From Rhizobium bangladeshense (GTDB lineage Bacteria; Pseudomonadota; Alphaproteobacteria; Rhizobiales; Rhizobiaceae), in the NCBI RefSeq assembly GCF_001662075.1, contig NZ_LYPL01000002.1:620001-684000 (forward strand): 64,000 nucleotides of DNA. The letters are read 5' to 3'. The position numbers and the translations under genes are program-made. The notes beneath the pieces are model-generated. The model saw only the letters and a program-made list of their open reading frames with translations, ran no database searches and was not told the DNA's origin. Shown here one piece after another: positions 44,905 to 64,000 of this stretch (within the stretch, counting starts at the first letter, position 1; each line of letters begins with the position of its first letter).

Positions 44905-45606
44905 ATGGCTGGCAAGCGCACTCGCAAGATCAACGAAGGTGTTGATCCCACCAAGCTCTACGCTCTGACCCAGGCCATCGGCATGGTCAAGGAACGGGCT
45001 GTCGCCAAGTTCGATGAAACCATCGAAGTCTCGATGAACCTCGGCGTCGATCCTCGCCATGCGGACCAGATGGTTCGCGGCGTCGTCAATCTGCCGAACG
45101 GCACGGGCCGTACGGTTCGCGTCGCCGTCTTCGCACGTGGCGCCAAGGCTGATGAAGCCAAGGCCGCTGGTGCCGATGTCGTCGGTGCCGAAGACCTCGT
45201 CGAAATCGTCCAGGGCGGCAAGATCGAATTCGATCGCTGCATCGCCACCCCTGACATGATGCCGCTTGTCGGCCGTCTCGGTAAGGTTCTCGGTCCGCGC
45301 GGCATGATGCCGAACCCGAAGGTCGGCACCGTCACCATGGATGTCGCCGGAGCCGTCAAGGCTTCCAAGGGCGGCGCTGTCGAGTTCCGCGTCGAGAAGG
45401 CTGGTATCGTCCATGCCGGTATCGGCAAGGCCTCTTTCGACGCCAAGGCTCTGGAAGAAAACATCCGCGCCTTCGCCGACGCCGTCATCAAGGCGAAGCC
45501 GGCCGGTGCCAAGGGCAACTACGTCAAGCGCGTGGCGATTTCCTCGACCATGGGCCCGGGCGTCAAGATCGAAGTTGGCTCGGTCACCGCAGCGCCGACT
45601 GCATAA
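44905..45606 (+). CDS. rplA: 50S ribosomal protein L1
   Basis: A 233-residue L1 with the two-domain fold: [21 protein letters not shown] in domain I and [10 protein letters not shown] in domain II. L1 forms the mobile stalk at the E site and represses its own mRNA in E. coli. The gene follows rplK by four bases and is followed by a 329-base structured leader before rplJ. Confidence 0.97.
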   Translation: MAGKRTRKINEGVDPTKLYALTQAIGMVKERAVAKFDETIEVSMNLGVDPRHADQMVRGVVNLPNGTGRTVRVAVFARGAKADEAKAAGADVVGAEDLVEIVQGGKIEFDRCIATPDMMPLVGRLGKVLGPRGMMPNPKVGTVTMDVAGAVKASKGGAVEFRVEKAGIVHAGIGKASFDAKALEENIRAFADAVIKAKPAGAKGNYVKRVAISSTMGPGVKIEVGSVTAAPTA

Positions 45607-45935
45607 GTTGATTGCCGGACCGCGGTCCGGTCACTGAATTTCCGGCCTCGCAAGGGGCCGGAATATTCCGGAGAAATCCGGAATCCTGTCCGAGATTGCA
45701 GGTGGTTTTCCCTTAATCACGTTGCCTGCATGAGACGGGTAAGACCCGAATTCATGAAGTTCGCTTCTAGAAACTCGGTTCGAGCCTTGGATGCCTTGTG
45801 CCTTCTTAGCCTTGATTGGCGCGGAAGCGCGGGGGGACAGGATCCTCAAGCGTCGCTTGGGATCTCGCATGGATCCCGGGAGGCAAAAGGCAACCCGGCG
45901 GGCCCGTTTTCGGTCCCGCCAACTGGAGATAGGCA
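45607..45935 (+). promoter_or_regulatory. rplA-rplJ intergenic leader with alternative hairpins
   Basis: No ORF. Three tight hairpins come first: the perfect palindrome CCGGACCGCGGTCCGG (45615-45630); TTCCGGCC (45640-45647) with GGCCGGAA (45656-45663); ATTCCGG (45665-45671) with CCGGAAT (45678-45684). CCGGAATATTCCGG (45658-45671) can also pair with itself, which excludes both of the last two. A further hairpin GGCGGG/CCCGCC stands just before the rplJ ribosome site. This fits an attenuator plus the L10-L12 autoregulatory leader known from E. coli; the assignment is inferred. Confidence 0.6.
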
Positions 45936-46454
45936 GTGGAAAGAGCGGAAAAACGCGAATTCGTCACGGAACTGAACGAAGTCTTCAAGGCTTCGGGCTC
46001 GGTTGTCGTGGCCCACTATGCTGGTGCCACAGTCGCGCAGATGAACGATTTTCGTTCGAAGATGCGTGCAGCTGGCGGTACCGTCAAAGTCGCGAAGAAC
46101 CGCCTGGCCAAAATTGCCCTTCAGGGTACGGAAGCGGAAGGGATGTCCAATCTCTTCAAGGGTCAGACGCTGATTGCATACAGCACCGATCCGATCACCG
46201 CTCCGAAGGTCGTCATGGATTTCGCCAAGACCAACGACAAGATCGTTGTTCTGGGCGGCGCCATGGGAACAACCACGCTCAACGCCGATGCAGTCAAGTC
46301 GCTTGCGACCCTGCCTTCGCTCGATGAGCTGCGTGCGAAGCTGCTGGGCATGATCCAGACACCGGCTACCCGCATCGCTGGGGTTGTTGCAGCACCGGCA
46401 AGCCAGCTTGCCCGCGTGTTTTCGGCCTACGCCAAGAAGGACGAAGCCGCTTAA
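45936..46454 (+). CDS. rplJ: 50S ribosomal protein L10
   Basis: A 172-residue L10 starting at GTG 45936 with GGAG nine bases upstream. The N-terminal rRNA-binding domain reads [20 protein letters not shown] and [19 protein letters not shown]; the C-terminal helix binds L12 dimers. L10 anchors the stalk and, as L10-L12, represses its own mRNA by binding the leader. rplL follows after 58 bases. Confidence 0.96.
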   Translation: MERAEKREFVTELNEVFKASGSVVVAHYAGATVAQMNDFRSKMRAAGGTVKVAKNRLAKIALQGTEAEGMSNLFKGQTLIAYSTDPITAPKVVMDFAKTNDKIVVLGGAMGTTTLNADAVKSLATLPSLDELRAKLLGMIQTPATRIAGVVAAPASQLARVFSAYAKKDEAA

Positions 46455-46512
46455 GGCGGTTTTTCGCTGTTTATAATCAACCGGTTCGAACCGAACAAAA
46501 GGAACTAGTAAA

Positions 46513-46893
<381 letters not shown>

Positions 46894-46908
46894 GCTTGAA
46901 CTGCTTTT

Positions 46909-46940
46909 GGGAGGTGGCATTTGCTGCCTCCCATTTGCCG
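46909..46940 (+). terminator. Attenuator-type terminator after rplL
   Basis: GGGAGG (46909-46914) pairs with CCTCCC (46927-46932), with an inner GCA/TGC pairing, and is followed by ATTTGCCGTTTTT. Located 16 bases after rplL, it probably lowers rpoBC transcription relative to rplJL, as in E. coli. Confidence 0.6.
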
Positions 46941-46953
46941 TTTTTCTGAACGA

Positions 46954-46991
46954 ATTACCCAAAAGCCGCGTCAAAACGGCTTTTGGGTAAT
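46954..46991 (+). other. Perfect 15-bp inverted repeat between rplL and rpoB
   Basis: ATTACCCAAAAGCCG (46954-46968) and CGGCTTTTGGGTAAT (46977-46991) form a perfect stem over an 8-base loop with no T-run after it. It is too stable and too bare to be a normal terminator and could be an RNase III cutting site, as E. coli has at the same place. Confidence 0.6.
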
Positions 46992-47154
46992 GGGTTCTTC
47001 AAAAGGATAGTCTCGCACCGAGGGCAGCACAGCAATCCGAGCTGGGCGTTCTCGGGAGTCGGACGAGATTGAACTACCCATTGATTGACGGGGTCGACTG
47101 GCCATCGGTTCCCGTCCGTTGCAGGCCCGGGTGCAAGATTTTGAAGGAGCGACG

Positions 47155-51294
<4,140 letters not shown>

Positions 51295-51482
51295 GCATTG
51301 ATAGGGCGTGCGCTGCCATGCGGCGCACGCCGGTCCCGCCGGACGCCGCATCCATGTCGGCCCGGAAGGGAAGTTTCGCCGCATCTTGCGGTTATTCTCG
51401 TTTAAGCGAGGGAGGCGGCTCCCGGGAAATTGCCGCTGACCATCGCATTTTGAGGGCGCTTTAGCCCATGAAGGAGACAGGC

Positions 51483-55691
<4,209 letters not shown>

Positions 55692-55727
55692 CCGCGGCTG
55701 AAGTCCCGGGAACTTAAGATAGGAATG

Positions 55728-55762
55728 AAAAACCGCCCGGAGCGATCCGGGCGGTTTTTTCA
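55728..55762 (+). terminator. Terminator of the rpoBC operon
   Basis: AAAAACCGCCCGG (55728-55740) and CCGGGCGGTTTTT (55747-55759) form a perfect stem over AGCGAT with a T-run, 36 bases after rpoC. Confidence 0.93.
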
Positions 55763-55878
55763 TTTTGCCGTGCTCTGGTCGATCCGACGGGGAGGGGGCG
55801 AGCTCAGTGTCTGCCCGGTACTGGAGGCGAGAGCATTTTCAGGGTGGCGCTCGCCCTGCGGTTTCGCCGCCGCTCCGG

Positions 55879-56172
55879 TCAGTTGAACCGGATGATGGCG
55901 ACCTCGCCGTCGACCGCGCCCTGATAGGCCGAGGCATGCGGCTCTTCGGCCGGAACCTCGGTCAGCATGCCGATCTGGTCGAGATCGGCCTCGATGAAGC
56001 CTTCCTCGGCGAGGGCGTTCAAGGCTTCGCGCACGGCCGTATCGTCGTCGGGCGCTTTCAGCATGATATGCAGGTCGATGCCTTCGCTGGAGTCGGACTC
56101 ATAGCCTTTGCCGATGATGATGAAGATCATCGGCCCGTCGAAATTGTTGTCGTTATCCGGTGTCGTGATCAT
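55879..56172 (-). CDS. Small acidic protein of unknown function
   Basis: A 97-residue acidic soluble protein starting MITTPDNDNNFDGPMIFIII, with GKGYESDSSEGIDLHIMLKAPDDDTAVREALN and a C-terminal VAIIRFN. It reads like a small alpha/beta fold with no catalytic motif. I do not recognise a family; similar genes occur in the same spot of other rhizobia as far as I recall. It lies opposite to, and between, the rpoC and rpsL operons. Confidence 0.65.
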   Translation of the reverse strand: MITTPDNDNNFDGPMIFIIIGKGYESDSSEGIDLHIMLKAPDDDTAVREALNALAEEGFIEADLDQIGMLTEVPAEEPHASAYQGAVDGEVAIIRFN

Positions 56173-56672
56173 CGCCTGTCCTTCGGCTTTCGTGTCGATT
56201 CGATCGCTCGAATCCTGCTATGAGCGCTTAACGCCGCAATTGCTGATTCCTTAACTGCTTTTGCTGCGATGCCCAAGTTTTTATCTTGGATCACACCCGT
56301 GGATTCGTCTAGAAGGGTGAAAACAGGGCATCCGGCCCGCATATCAAGGCGATACGGCGAGTTTATTTCTTAACCGGCCTTGACGAGAGGGGTGGAAACC
56401 AGTAGTACCCCGCCCATCAGATCCCATGTGAGGCTTGGCTGTTCGGGGCGACGCGCCCTGAAGTTCACCTCAAACAAGGTTCTAAACGCACGTTGAAGTC
56501 ATGATGCTGCACGCATGACGCATAATTTCATGCGTCCTCTGCTCCTTGTGGTCCATCTGCGGAAGCGGATCGGGCCATATTTTGCGCATTGAACCGAAAG
56601 CATGTGTCATTGCCGGAGACGGCGCGAGTTCAAGCCCGCAAGGGTACTGAGATAAACGTAAGGGATGGTTGA
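56173..56672. other. Intergenic region upstream of the str operon
   Basis: 500 bases without a supported gene. It holds the inverted repeat GACGCAT (56517-56523) / ATGCGTC (56530-56536) and several AT-rich stretches. It must include the promoter of rpsL on the plus strand and that of the small acidic protein on the minus strand, though I cannot assign hexamers with confidence. The long distance suggests a long rpsL leader. Confidence 0.4.
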
Positions 56673-57044
56673 ATGCCTACCGTAAACCAGCTGATCCGCA
56701 AGCCTCGCCAGGCGAACGTAAAGCGTAATAAGGTTCCCGCTCTCCAGGAGAACCCGCAGAAGCGCGGCGTTTGCACGCGCGTCTACACGACGACGCCGAA
56801 GAAGCCGAACTCGGCTCTGCGTAAGGTCGCCAAGATCCGCCTGACCAACGGCTTCGAAGTCATTGGTTACATCCCCGGCGAAGGTCACAACCTTCAGGAA
56901 CACTCCGTCGTGATGATCCGCGGCGGCCGCGTCAAGGACCTTCCGGGTGTCCGTTATCACATCATCCGCGGCGTTCTCGATACCCAGGGTGTCAAGAACC
57001 GCAAGCAGCGCCGCTCCAAGTACGGCGCGAAGCGTCCGAAGTAA
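56673..57044 (+). CDS. rpsL: 30S ribosomal protein S12
   Basis: A 123-residue S12 with the streptomycin-related loops in wild-type form ([16 protein letters not shown] around Lys43, and [10 protein letters not shown] after Lys88). S12 keeps decoding accuracy at the A site. It opens the str operon; rpsG follows after 77 bases. Confidence 0.97.
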   Translation: MPTVNQLIRKPRQANVKRNKVPALQENPQKRGVCTRVYTTTPKKPNSALRKVAKIRLTNGFEVIGYIPGEGHNLQEHSVVMIRGGRVKDLPGVRYHIIRGVLDTQGVKNRKQRRSKYGAKRPK

Positions 57045-57091
57045 TTCGGTTTTGAATAATCCGGCGCTGCGCGAGGTCCTCCGCGTGATGA

Positions 57092-57592
<501 letters not shown>

Positions 57593-57621
57593 TTCCGAAC
57601 GGTATCGAAAGGCAGTCCACA

Positions 57622-59721
<2,100 letters not shown>

Positions 59722-59789
59722 CCGGAATACCAATTGACCGATAACAAGAATTAGATCCCCTCGGGGACTAGCAAAACGGAGAGCCGAAA

Positions 59790-60965
59790 ATGGCAAAGAG
59801 TAAGTTTGAGCGCAACAAGCCGCACGTCAACATTGGCACGATCGGCCACGTTGACCACGGCAAGACGTCTCTGACGGCAGCGATCACGAAGTACTTCGGT
59901 GAGTTCAAGGCGTACGACCAGATCGACGCGGCTCCGGAAGAGAAGGCGCGCGGCATCACGATCTCGACGGCGCACGTCGAATATGAGACGCCGAACCGCC
60001 ACTACGCGCACGTCGACTGCCCCGGCCATGCCGACTACGTGAAGAACATGATCACCGGTGCCGCCCAGATGGACGGCGCGATCCTGGTGTGCTCGGCTGC
60101 TGACGGCCCGATGCCGCAGACGCGCGAACACATTCTGCTGGCCCGCCAGGTCGGCGTTCCGGCGATCGTCGTGTTCCTGAACAAGGTCGACCAGGTTGAC
60201 GACGCCGAGCTGCTCGAACTCGTCGAGCTCGAAGTTCGCGAACTGCTGTCGTCCTACGACTTCCCGGGCGACGACATCCCTGTTGTCAAGGGTTCGGCGC
60301 TTGCCGCTCTTGAAGATAGCGACAAGAAGATCGGTGAAGACGCGATCCGCGAGCTGATGGCAGCGGTCGACTCCTACATCCCGACGCCTGAGCGTCCGAT
60401 CGACCAGCCGTTCCTGATGCCGATCGAAGACGTGTTCTCGATCTCGGGCCGCGGCACGGTCGTGACCGGCCGCGTCGAGCGTGGCATTGTCAAGGTTGGC
60501 GAAGAAGTCGAGATCGTCGGCATCCGTCCGACCTCGAAGACGACGGTGACCGGCGTTGAAATGTTCCGCAAGCTGCTCGACCAGGGCCAGGCCGGCGACA
60601 ACATCGGCGCGCTGGTTCGCGGTGTGAACCGTGACGGCGTCGAGCGTGGCCAGATCCTGTGCAAGCCGGGTTCGGTCAAGCCGCACAAGAAGTTCATGGC
60701 TGAAGCCTACATCCTGACGAAGGAAGAGGGCGGCCGTCATACGCCGTTCTTCACCAACTATCGTCCGCAGTTCTACTTCCGCACGACCGACGTGACCGGC
60801 ATCGTCACGCTGCCGGAAGGCACGGAAATGGTCATGCCGGGCGACAACGTCACGGTTGCCGTCGAGCTGATCGTTCCGATCGCGATGGAAGAAAAGCTGC
60901 GCTTCGCCATCCGCGAAGGCGGCCGCACCGTCGGCGCCGGTATCGTCGCCTCGATCGTCGAGTAA
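59790..60965 (+). CDS. tuf: Elongation factor Tu, copy 2
   Basis: The 391-residue product is identical to that of tuf copy 1, with P-loop GHVDHGKT at 19-26. This copy lies in the normal str-operon place after fusA. The coding sequence differs from copy 1 at three silent sites that I could see, whereas leader and trailer differ completely. CGGAGAG precedes the ATG. Two hairpins follow within 75 bases. Confidence 0.97.
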   Translation: MAKSKFERNKPHVNIGTIGHVDHGKTSLTAAITKYFGEFKAYDQIDAAPEEKARGITISTAHVEYETPNRHYAHVDCPGHADYVKNMITGAAQMDGAILVCSAADGPMPQTREHILLARQVGVPAIVVFLNKVDQVDDAELLELVELEVRELLSSYDFPGDDIPVVKGSALAALEDSDKKIGEDAIRELMAAVDSYIPTPERPIDQPFLMPIEDVFSISGRGTVVTGRVERGIVKVGEEVEIVGIRPTSKTTVTGVEMFRKLLDQGQAGDNIGALVRGVNRDGVERGQILCKPGSVKPHKKFMAEAYILTKEEGGRHTPFFTNYRPQFYFRTTDVTGIVTLPEGTEMVMPGDNVTVAVELIVPIAMEEKLRFAIREGGRTVGAGIVASIVE

Positions 60966-61269
60966 TTCCTTCGGCCGCTCCGGCGGAGTGGCCGATTCGA
61001 TGACATTATTATGAAGCAGGCGGCGCAAGCCGCTTGCTTATTACACAGAAATATAGCAAATGGCGCGCGAGCGCGATTTGCGCGCTGCTTCGGATAACGA
61101 AGCGGCGACTAAACAACCAATTAAGGTGGGCTAGAAGGCCCTGAAGACTGGATAGGGTTCCGCTTCGGCGCCCTCTCGATCTTTGAAACCGGTGGTCCGC
61201 CTTAGGAAGAAAGAACAACCCGTGTCTTGTTGAGAGACATGTGGAAAACAAACACAAGGATAACGTCGA
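60966..61269. promoter_or_regulatory. tuf terminators and S10-operon leader
   Basis: 304 bases without an ORF. A stem CGGCC/GGCCG lies at about 60972-60994, then AAGCAGGCGGC (61014-61024) with GCCGCTTGCTT (61029-61039), probably the tuf terminator. Beyond come GC-rich hairpins (GGCGCGC/GCGCGC, then GCTTCG/CGAAGC near 61086-61102), which may belong to a structured rpsJ leader, comparable to the L4-regulated S10 leader of E. coli though not recognisably alike. Confidence 0.5.
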
Positions 61270-61578
61270 ATGAACGGCCAAAATATCCGCATTCGCCTGA
61301 AGGCGTTCGATCACCGGATTCTCGATGCTTCTACGCGCGAGATCGTGTCGACGGCGAAGCGCACCGGTGCAAGCGTCCGGGGCCCCGTTCCGCTTCCGAC
61401 CCGCATCGAGAAGTTTACGGTCAACCGGTCCCCGCACATCGACAAGAAGAGCCGCGAACAGTTCGAGATGCGCACGCACAAGCGCCTTCTCGACATCGTA
61501 GACCCGACCCCGCAGACGGTGGACGCGCTGATGAAGCTCGATCTCGCCGCCGGTGTCGATGTTGAGATCAAGCTCTGA
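61270..61578 (+). CDS. rpsJ: 30S ribosomal protein S10
   Basis: A 102-residue S10 starting [20 protein letters not shown], with the flexible loop [19 protein letters not shown]. It sits in the 30S head and also binds NusB and NusG in antitermination. AAGGATAACG precedes the ATG. It is the first gene of the S10 operon; rplC follows after 33 bases. Confidence 0.97.
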   Translation: MNGQNIRIRLKAFDHRILDASTREIVSTAKRTGASVRGPVPLPTRIEKFTVNRSPHIDKKSREQFEMRTHKRLLDIVDPTPQTVDALMKLDLAAGVDVEIKL

Positions 61579-61611
61579 GCTTGCTCGAGCTGAGTTGGAA
61601 GGATTGAACCG

Positions 61612-62253
61612 ATGCGTTCAGGTGTGATTGCACAGAAGGTGGGAATGACCCGCGTCTACAACGACGCCGGCGAGCATGTCCCGGTAACGGTACTGCGTAT
61701 GGACGGCTGCCAGGTCGTTGCCACGCGCACTGTCGAAAAGAATGGCTATACCGCAGTTCAGCTCGGTGCAGGCCAGGCGAAGGTGAAGAACACGTCGAAG
61801 GCGATGCGCGGCAACTTTGCCGTCGCCAACGTCGAGCCGAAGGCCAAGCTCGCAGAATTCCGCGTCTCGGAAGACAATCTGCTCGAGATCGGCACGGAGC
61901 TCAAGGCAGGTCACTTTGCCGCCGGTCAGCTCGTCGACGTGACGGGCACGACGATCGGTAAGGGTTTTGCCGGCGCCATGAAGCGCCACGGTTTCGGCGG
62001 TCTGCGTGCCACGCACGGTGTGTCGGTTTCGCACCGCTCGCACGGTTCGACCGGCTCGCGCCAGGATCCGGGCAAGGTTTTCAAGAACAAGAAGATGGCT
62101 GGTCACATGGGCCAGACGCGCGTCACGACGCAGAACCTGGAAGTGGTTTCGACCGACGAAGATCGTGGTCTGATCCTGATCAAGGGTGCTGTTCCCGGTT
62201 CCAAGGGTGCCTGGATCATCGTGCGCGACGCCGTCAAGTCGGCCGCGAAGTAA
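61612..62253 (+). CDS. rplC: 50S ribosomal protein L3
   Basis: A 213-residue L3 with [20 protein letters not shown] at the start and the [20 protein letters not shown] loop that reaches the peptidyl-transferase centre, including the Gln methylated by PrmB in related species. The ATG follows AAGGATTGAACCG. It lies 13 bases upstream of rplD. Confidence 0.97.
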   Translation: MRSGVIAQKVGMTRVYNDAGEHVPVTVLRMDGCQVVATRTVEKNGYTAVQLGAGQAKVKNTSKAMRGNFAVANVEPKAKLAEFRVSEDNLLEIGTELKAGHFAAGQLVDVTGTTIGKGFAGAMKRHGFGGLRATHGVSVSHRSHGSTGSRQDPGKVFKNKKMAGHMGQTRVTTQNLEVVSTDEDRGLILIKGAVPGSKGAWIIVRDAVKSAAK

Positions 62254-62266
62254 GGGAGCCAGATCA

Positions 62267-62887
62267 ATGGAATTGAACGTCAAGACCCTCGAGGGAAAAG
62301 ACGCCGGGAAGGTTTCCCTTTCGGACGAAATTTTCGGCCTCGAGCCCCGCGAAGACATTCTCGCCCGCGTCATCCGCTGGCAGCTTGCCAAGAAGCAGCA
62401 GGGCACACACAAGGCAAAGGGCCGCGCTGAAGTGTCGCGCACCGGCGCCAAGATGTACAAGCAGAAGGGTACGGGCCGCGCCCGTCACCATTCGGCTCGC
62501 GCGCCGCAGTTCCGCGGCGGCGGCAAGGCCCACGGCCCGGTTGTCCGCAGCCACGAGCACGACCTTCCGAAGAAGGTTCGCGCGCTTGGCCTTCGCCACG
62601 CCCTTTCGGCCAAGATCAAGGCCGATGACGTCATCGTCATCGACAACCTGGTCGCCTCCGAAGCCAAGACCAAGGCTCTCGCGTCCGCTTTCGAGACGCT
62701 CGGCCTGACCAACGCCCTCTTCATTGGCGGCGCAGAGCTTGACGGCAACTTCAAGCTCGCAGCTCAGAACATCCCGAACATCGATGTTCTGCCGATCCAG
62801 GGCATCAATGTTTACGACATCGTGCGCCGCGGCAAGCTCGTGCTTTCCAAGGCTGCGGTTGAAGCGCTAGAGGAGCGATTCAAGTGA
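62267..62887 (+). CDS. rplD: 50S ribosomal protein L4
   Basis: A 206-residue L4 from ATG 62267 with AAGGGAG upstream. The long loop with [21 protein letters not shown] enters the exit tunnel and is the macrolide-related site, here wild-type. L4 represses the S10 operon in E. coli. Its stop overlaps the rplW GTG start (GTGA). Confidence 0.97.
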   Translation: MELNVKTLEGKDAGKVSLSDEIFGLEPREDILARVIRWQLAKKQQGTHKAKGRAEVSRTGAKMYKQKGTGRARHHSARAPQFRGGGKAHGPVVRSHEHDLPKKVRALGLRHALSAKIKADDVIVIDNLVASEAKTKALASAFETLGLTNALFIGGAELDGNFKLAAQNIPNIDVLPIQGINVYDIVRRGKLVLSKAAVEALEERFK

Positions 62888-63177
62888 CCGATCTCCGCCA
62901 CTACGATGTGATCGTCTCCCCGGCGATCACCGAAAAGTCCACGCTGGTCTCCGAGAACAACCAGGTTGTTTTCAATGTCGCCAAGCAGGCGACGAAGCCG
63001 GAAATCAAGGCTGCGGTCGAGGCGCTGTTCGGCGTCAAGGTCACGGCCGTCAACACTCTGCTGCGCAAGGGCAAGACCAAGCGGTTCCGCGGTTTTGTCG
63101 GCAAGCAGAAGGACGTGAAGAAGGCTGTCGTGACGCTGGCTGAAGGCCAGACGATCGACGTCTCCACCGGTCTCTGA
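62884..63177 (+). CDS. rplW: 50S ribosomal protein L23
   Basis: A 97-residue L23 starting at GTG 62884, overlapping the rplD stop by four bases. [20 protein letters not shown] and [21 protein letters not shown] are conserved. L23 sits at the tunnel exit and docks trigger factor and SRP. The overlap indicates translational coupling. Confidence 0.97.
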   Translation: MTDLRHYDVIVSPAITEKSTLVSENNQVVFNVAKQATKPEIKAAVEALFGVKVTAVNTLLRKGKTKRFRGFVGKQKDVKKAVVTLAEGQTIDVSTGL

Positions 63178-63188
63178 GGAATAAGAAT

Positions 63189-64000
63189 ATGGCATTGAAA
63201 ACATTCAATCCGACGACCCCGAGCCAGCGTCAGCTGGTCATCGTGGACCGCTCCTCGCTCTACAAGGGCAAGCCGGTCAAGGCGCTGACGGAAGGTCTGA
63301 GCAAGAGCGGCGGTCGTAACAACCTCGGCCGCATCACTGCCCGCTTCATCGGCGGCGGTCACAAGCGCAGCTACCGTCTGGTCGACTTCAAGCGTCGCAA
63401 GTTCGATGTCGAAGGCACGGTCGAGCGTATCGAATACGACCCGAACCGCACGGCTTTCATCGCGCTGGTGAGCTATGCCGACGGCGAACAGGCCTACATA
63501 ATCGCTCCGCAGCGTCTTGCTGCCGGCGACAAGGTCATCGCTTCGGAAAAGGCTGTCGACGTCAAGCCCGGCAACACCATGCCGCTGCAGTACATTCCGG
63601 TCGGCTCCATCATCCACAACGTGGAAATGAAGCCGGGCAAGGGCGGTCAGATCGCCCGTTCCGCCGGCTCCTACGCGCAGCTCGTCGGTCGTGACCAGGG
63701 CATGGCGATCCTTCGCCTGAACTCCGGTGAACAGCGTCTGGTCAGCGGCATCTGCCTCGCTTCGATCGGCGCCGTCTCGAACCCGGACCACGCCAACATC
63801 AACGACGGCAAGGCCGGTCGTACCGTTTGGCGCGGCAAGCGTCCGCATAACCGCGGTGTCGTCATGAACCCGGTCGACCATCCGCACGGCGGTGGTGAAG
63901 GCCGCACCTCCGGTGGTCGCCATCCGGTGACACCATGGGGCAAGCCGACCAAGGGCAAGCGCACCCGGTCGAACAAGTCGACCGACAAGATGATCATGCG
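63189..64000 (+). CDS. rplB: 50S ribosomal protein L2 (3' end beyond window)
   Basis: 270 complete codons of L2 are present, starting [20 protein letters not shown] with GAGGAATAAGA before the ATG. The conserved [20 protein letters not shown] segment with the His near the peptidyl-transferase centre is intact. The frame is still open at the window edge in STDKMIMR; about eight more residues are expected. Confidence 0.97.
   Translation, partial: MALKTFNPTTPSQRQLVIVDRSSLYKGKPVKALTEGLSKSGGRNNLGRITARFIGGGHKRSYRLVDFKRRKFDVEGTVERIEYDPNRTAFIALVSYADGEQAYIIAPQRLAAGDKVIASEKAVDVKPGNTMPLQYIPVGSIIHNVEMKPGKGGQIARSAGSYAQLVGRDQGMAILRLNSGEQRLVSGICLASIGAVSNPDHANINDGKAGRTVWRGKRPHNRGVVMNPVDHPHGGGEGRTSGGRHPVTPWGKPTKGKRTRSNKSTDKMIM

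Overview
The window is chromosomal DNA of an alphaproteobacterium of the order Rhizobiales, most likely a Rhizobium of the etli/leguminosarum group. This rests on the high-GC codon use, the protein sequences, the gene orders lolD-dnaE1, divK-pleD-rpmG and pyrB-pyrC-plsY-dprA-topA-rnr, the LexA boxes of the alphaproteobacterial form GAAC-N7-GAAC, and intergenic palindromic repeats of rhizobial type. I see no phage, transposase, integrase, CRISPR array or plasmid function. It reads as a stable housekeeping region with a few accessory spots.

Layout. 1-5400: end of the lipoprotein-release ABC transporter (lolC/E tail, lolD), an SOS-type divergent pair (a DUF5680 protein and a 28-residue membrane peptide) and the replicative polymerase dnaE. 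5400-9750: an L,D-transpeptidase, dinB with its own LexA box, a GNAT acetyltransferase, a HAD-like hydrolase and a DUF3572 protein. 9880-14550: the cell-cycle pair divK-pleD, a structured intergenic region with a candidate small RNA, rpmG, an MFS transporter and a DUF983 protein. 14614-23942 is a long minus-strand run: rnr, topA, dprA, plsY, a degenerate pyrC and pyrB. 24122-29217: aidB, an orphan VapB-like antitoxin and rne. 29843-35215: cell-wall genes amiC and mrcA, then prfB with a programmed frameshift. 35271-39814: an alpha/beta hydrolase, an exported protein, nadK, tRNA-Thr, small secreted and membrane proteins, and rlmB. 40016-41708: tRNA-Tyr, tRNA-Gly and the first tuf. 41914-43348: a 44-residue membrane protein, a sugar-epimerase-like SDR and tRNA-Trp. 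43543-64000: the core expression cluster secE-nusG-rplK-rplA-rplJ-rplL-rpoB-rpoC, then rpsL-rpsG-fusA-tuf (str operon), then the S10 operon rpsJ-rplC-rplD-rplW-rplB, cut by the window edge.

Together the genes cover replication and damage tolerance (dnaE, dinB, topA, dprA, aidB), transcription (rpoBC, nusG), translation (ribosomal proteins, EF-G, two EF-Tu, RF2, four tRNAs), RNA turnover (rne, rnr), envelope growth (mrcA, amiC, L,D-transpeptidase, plsY, lolD) and cell-cycle signalling (divK, pleD).

The least explained items are the LexA-box-controlled divergent pair upstream of dnaE, whose 28-residue membrane peptide resembles in size and control the Caulobacter division inhibitor SidA; a structured intergenic RNA candidate between pleD and rpmG; a run of mutually exclusive hairpins between rplA and rplJ; and several membrane proteins below 60 residues.
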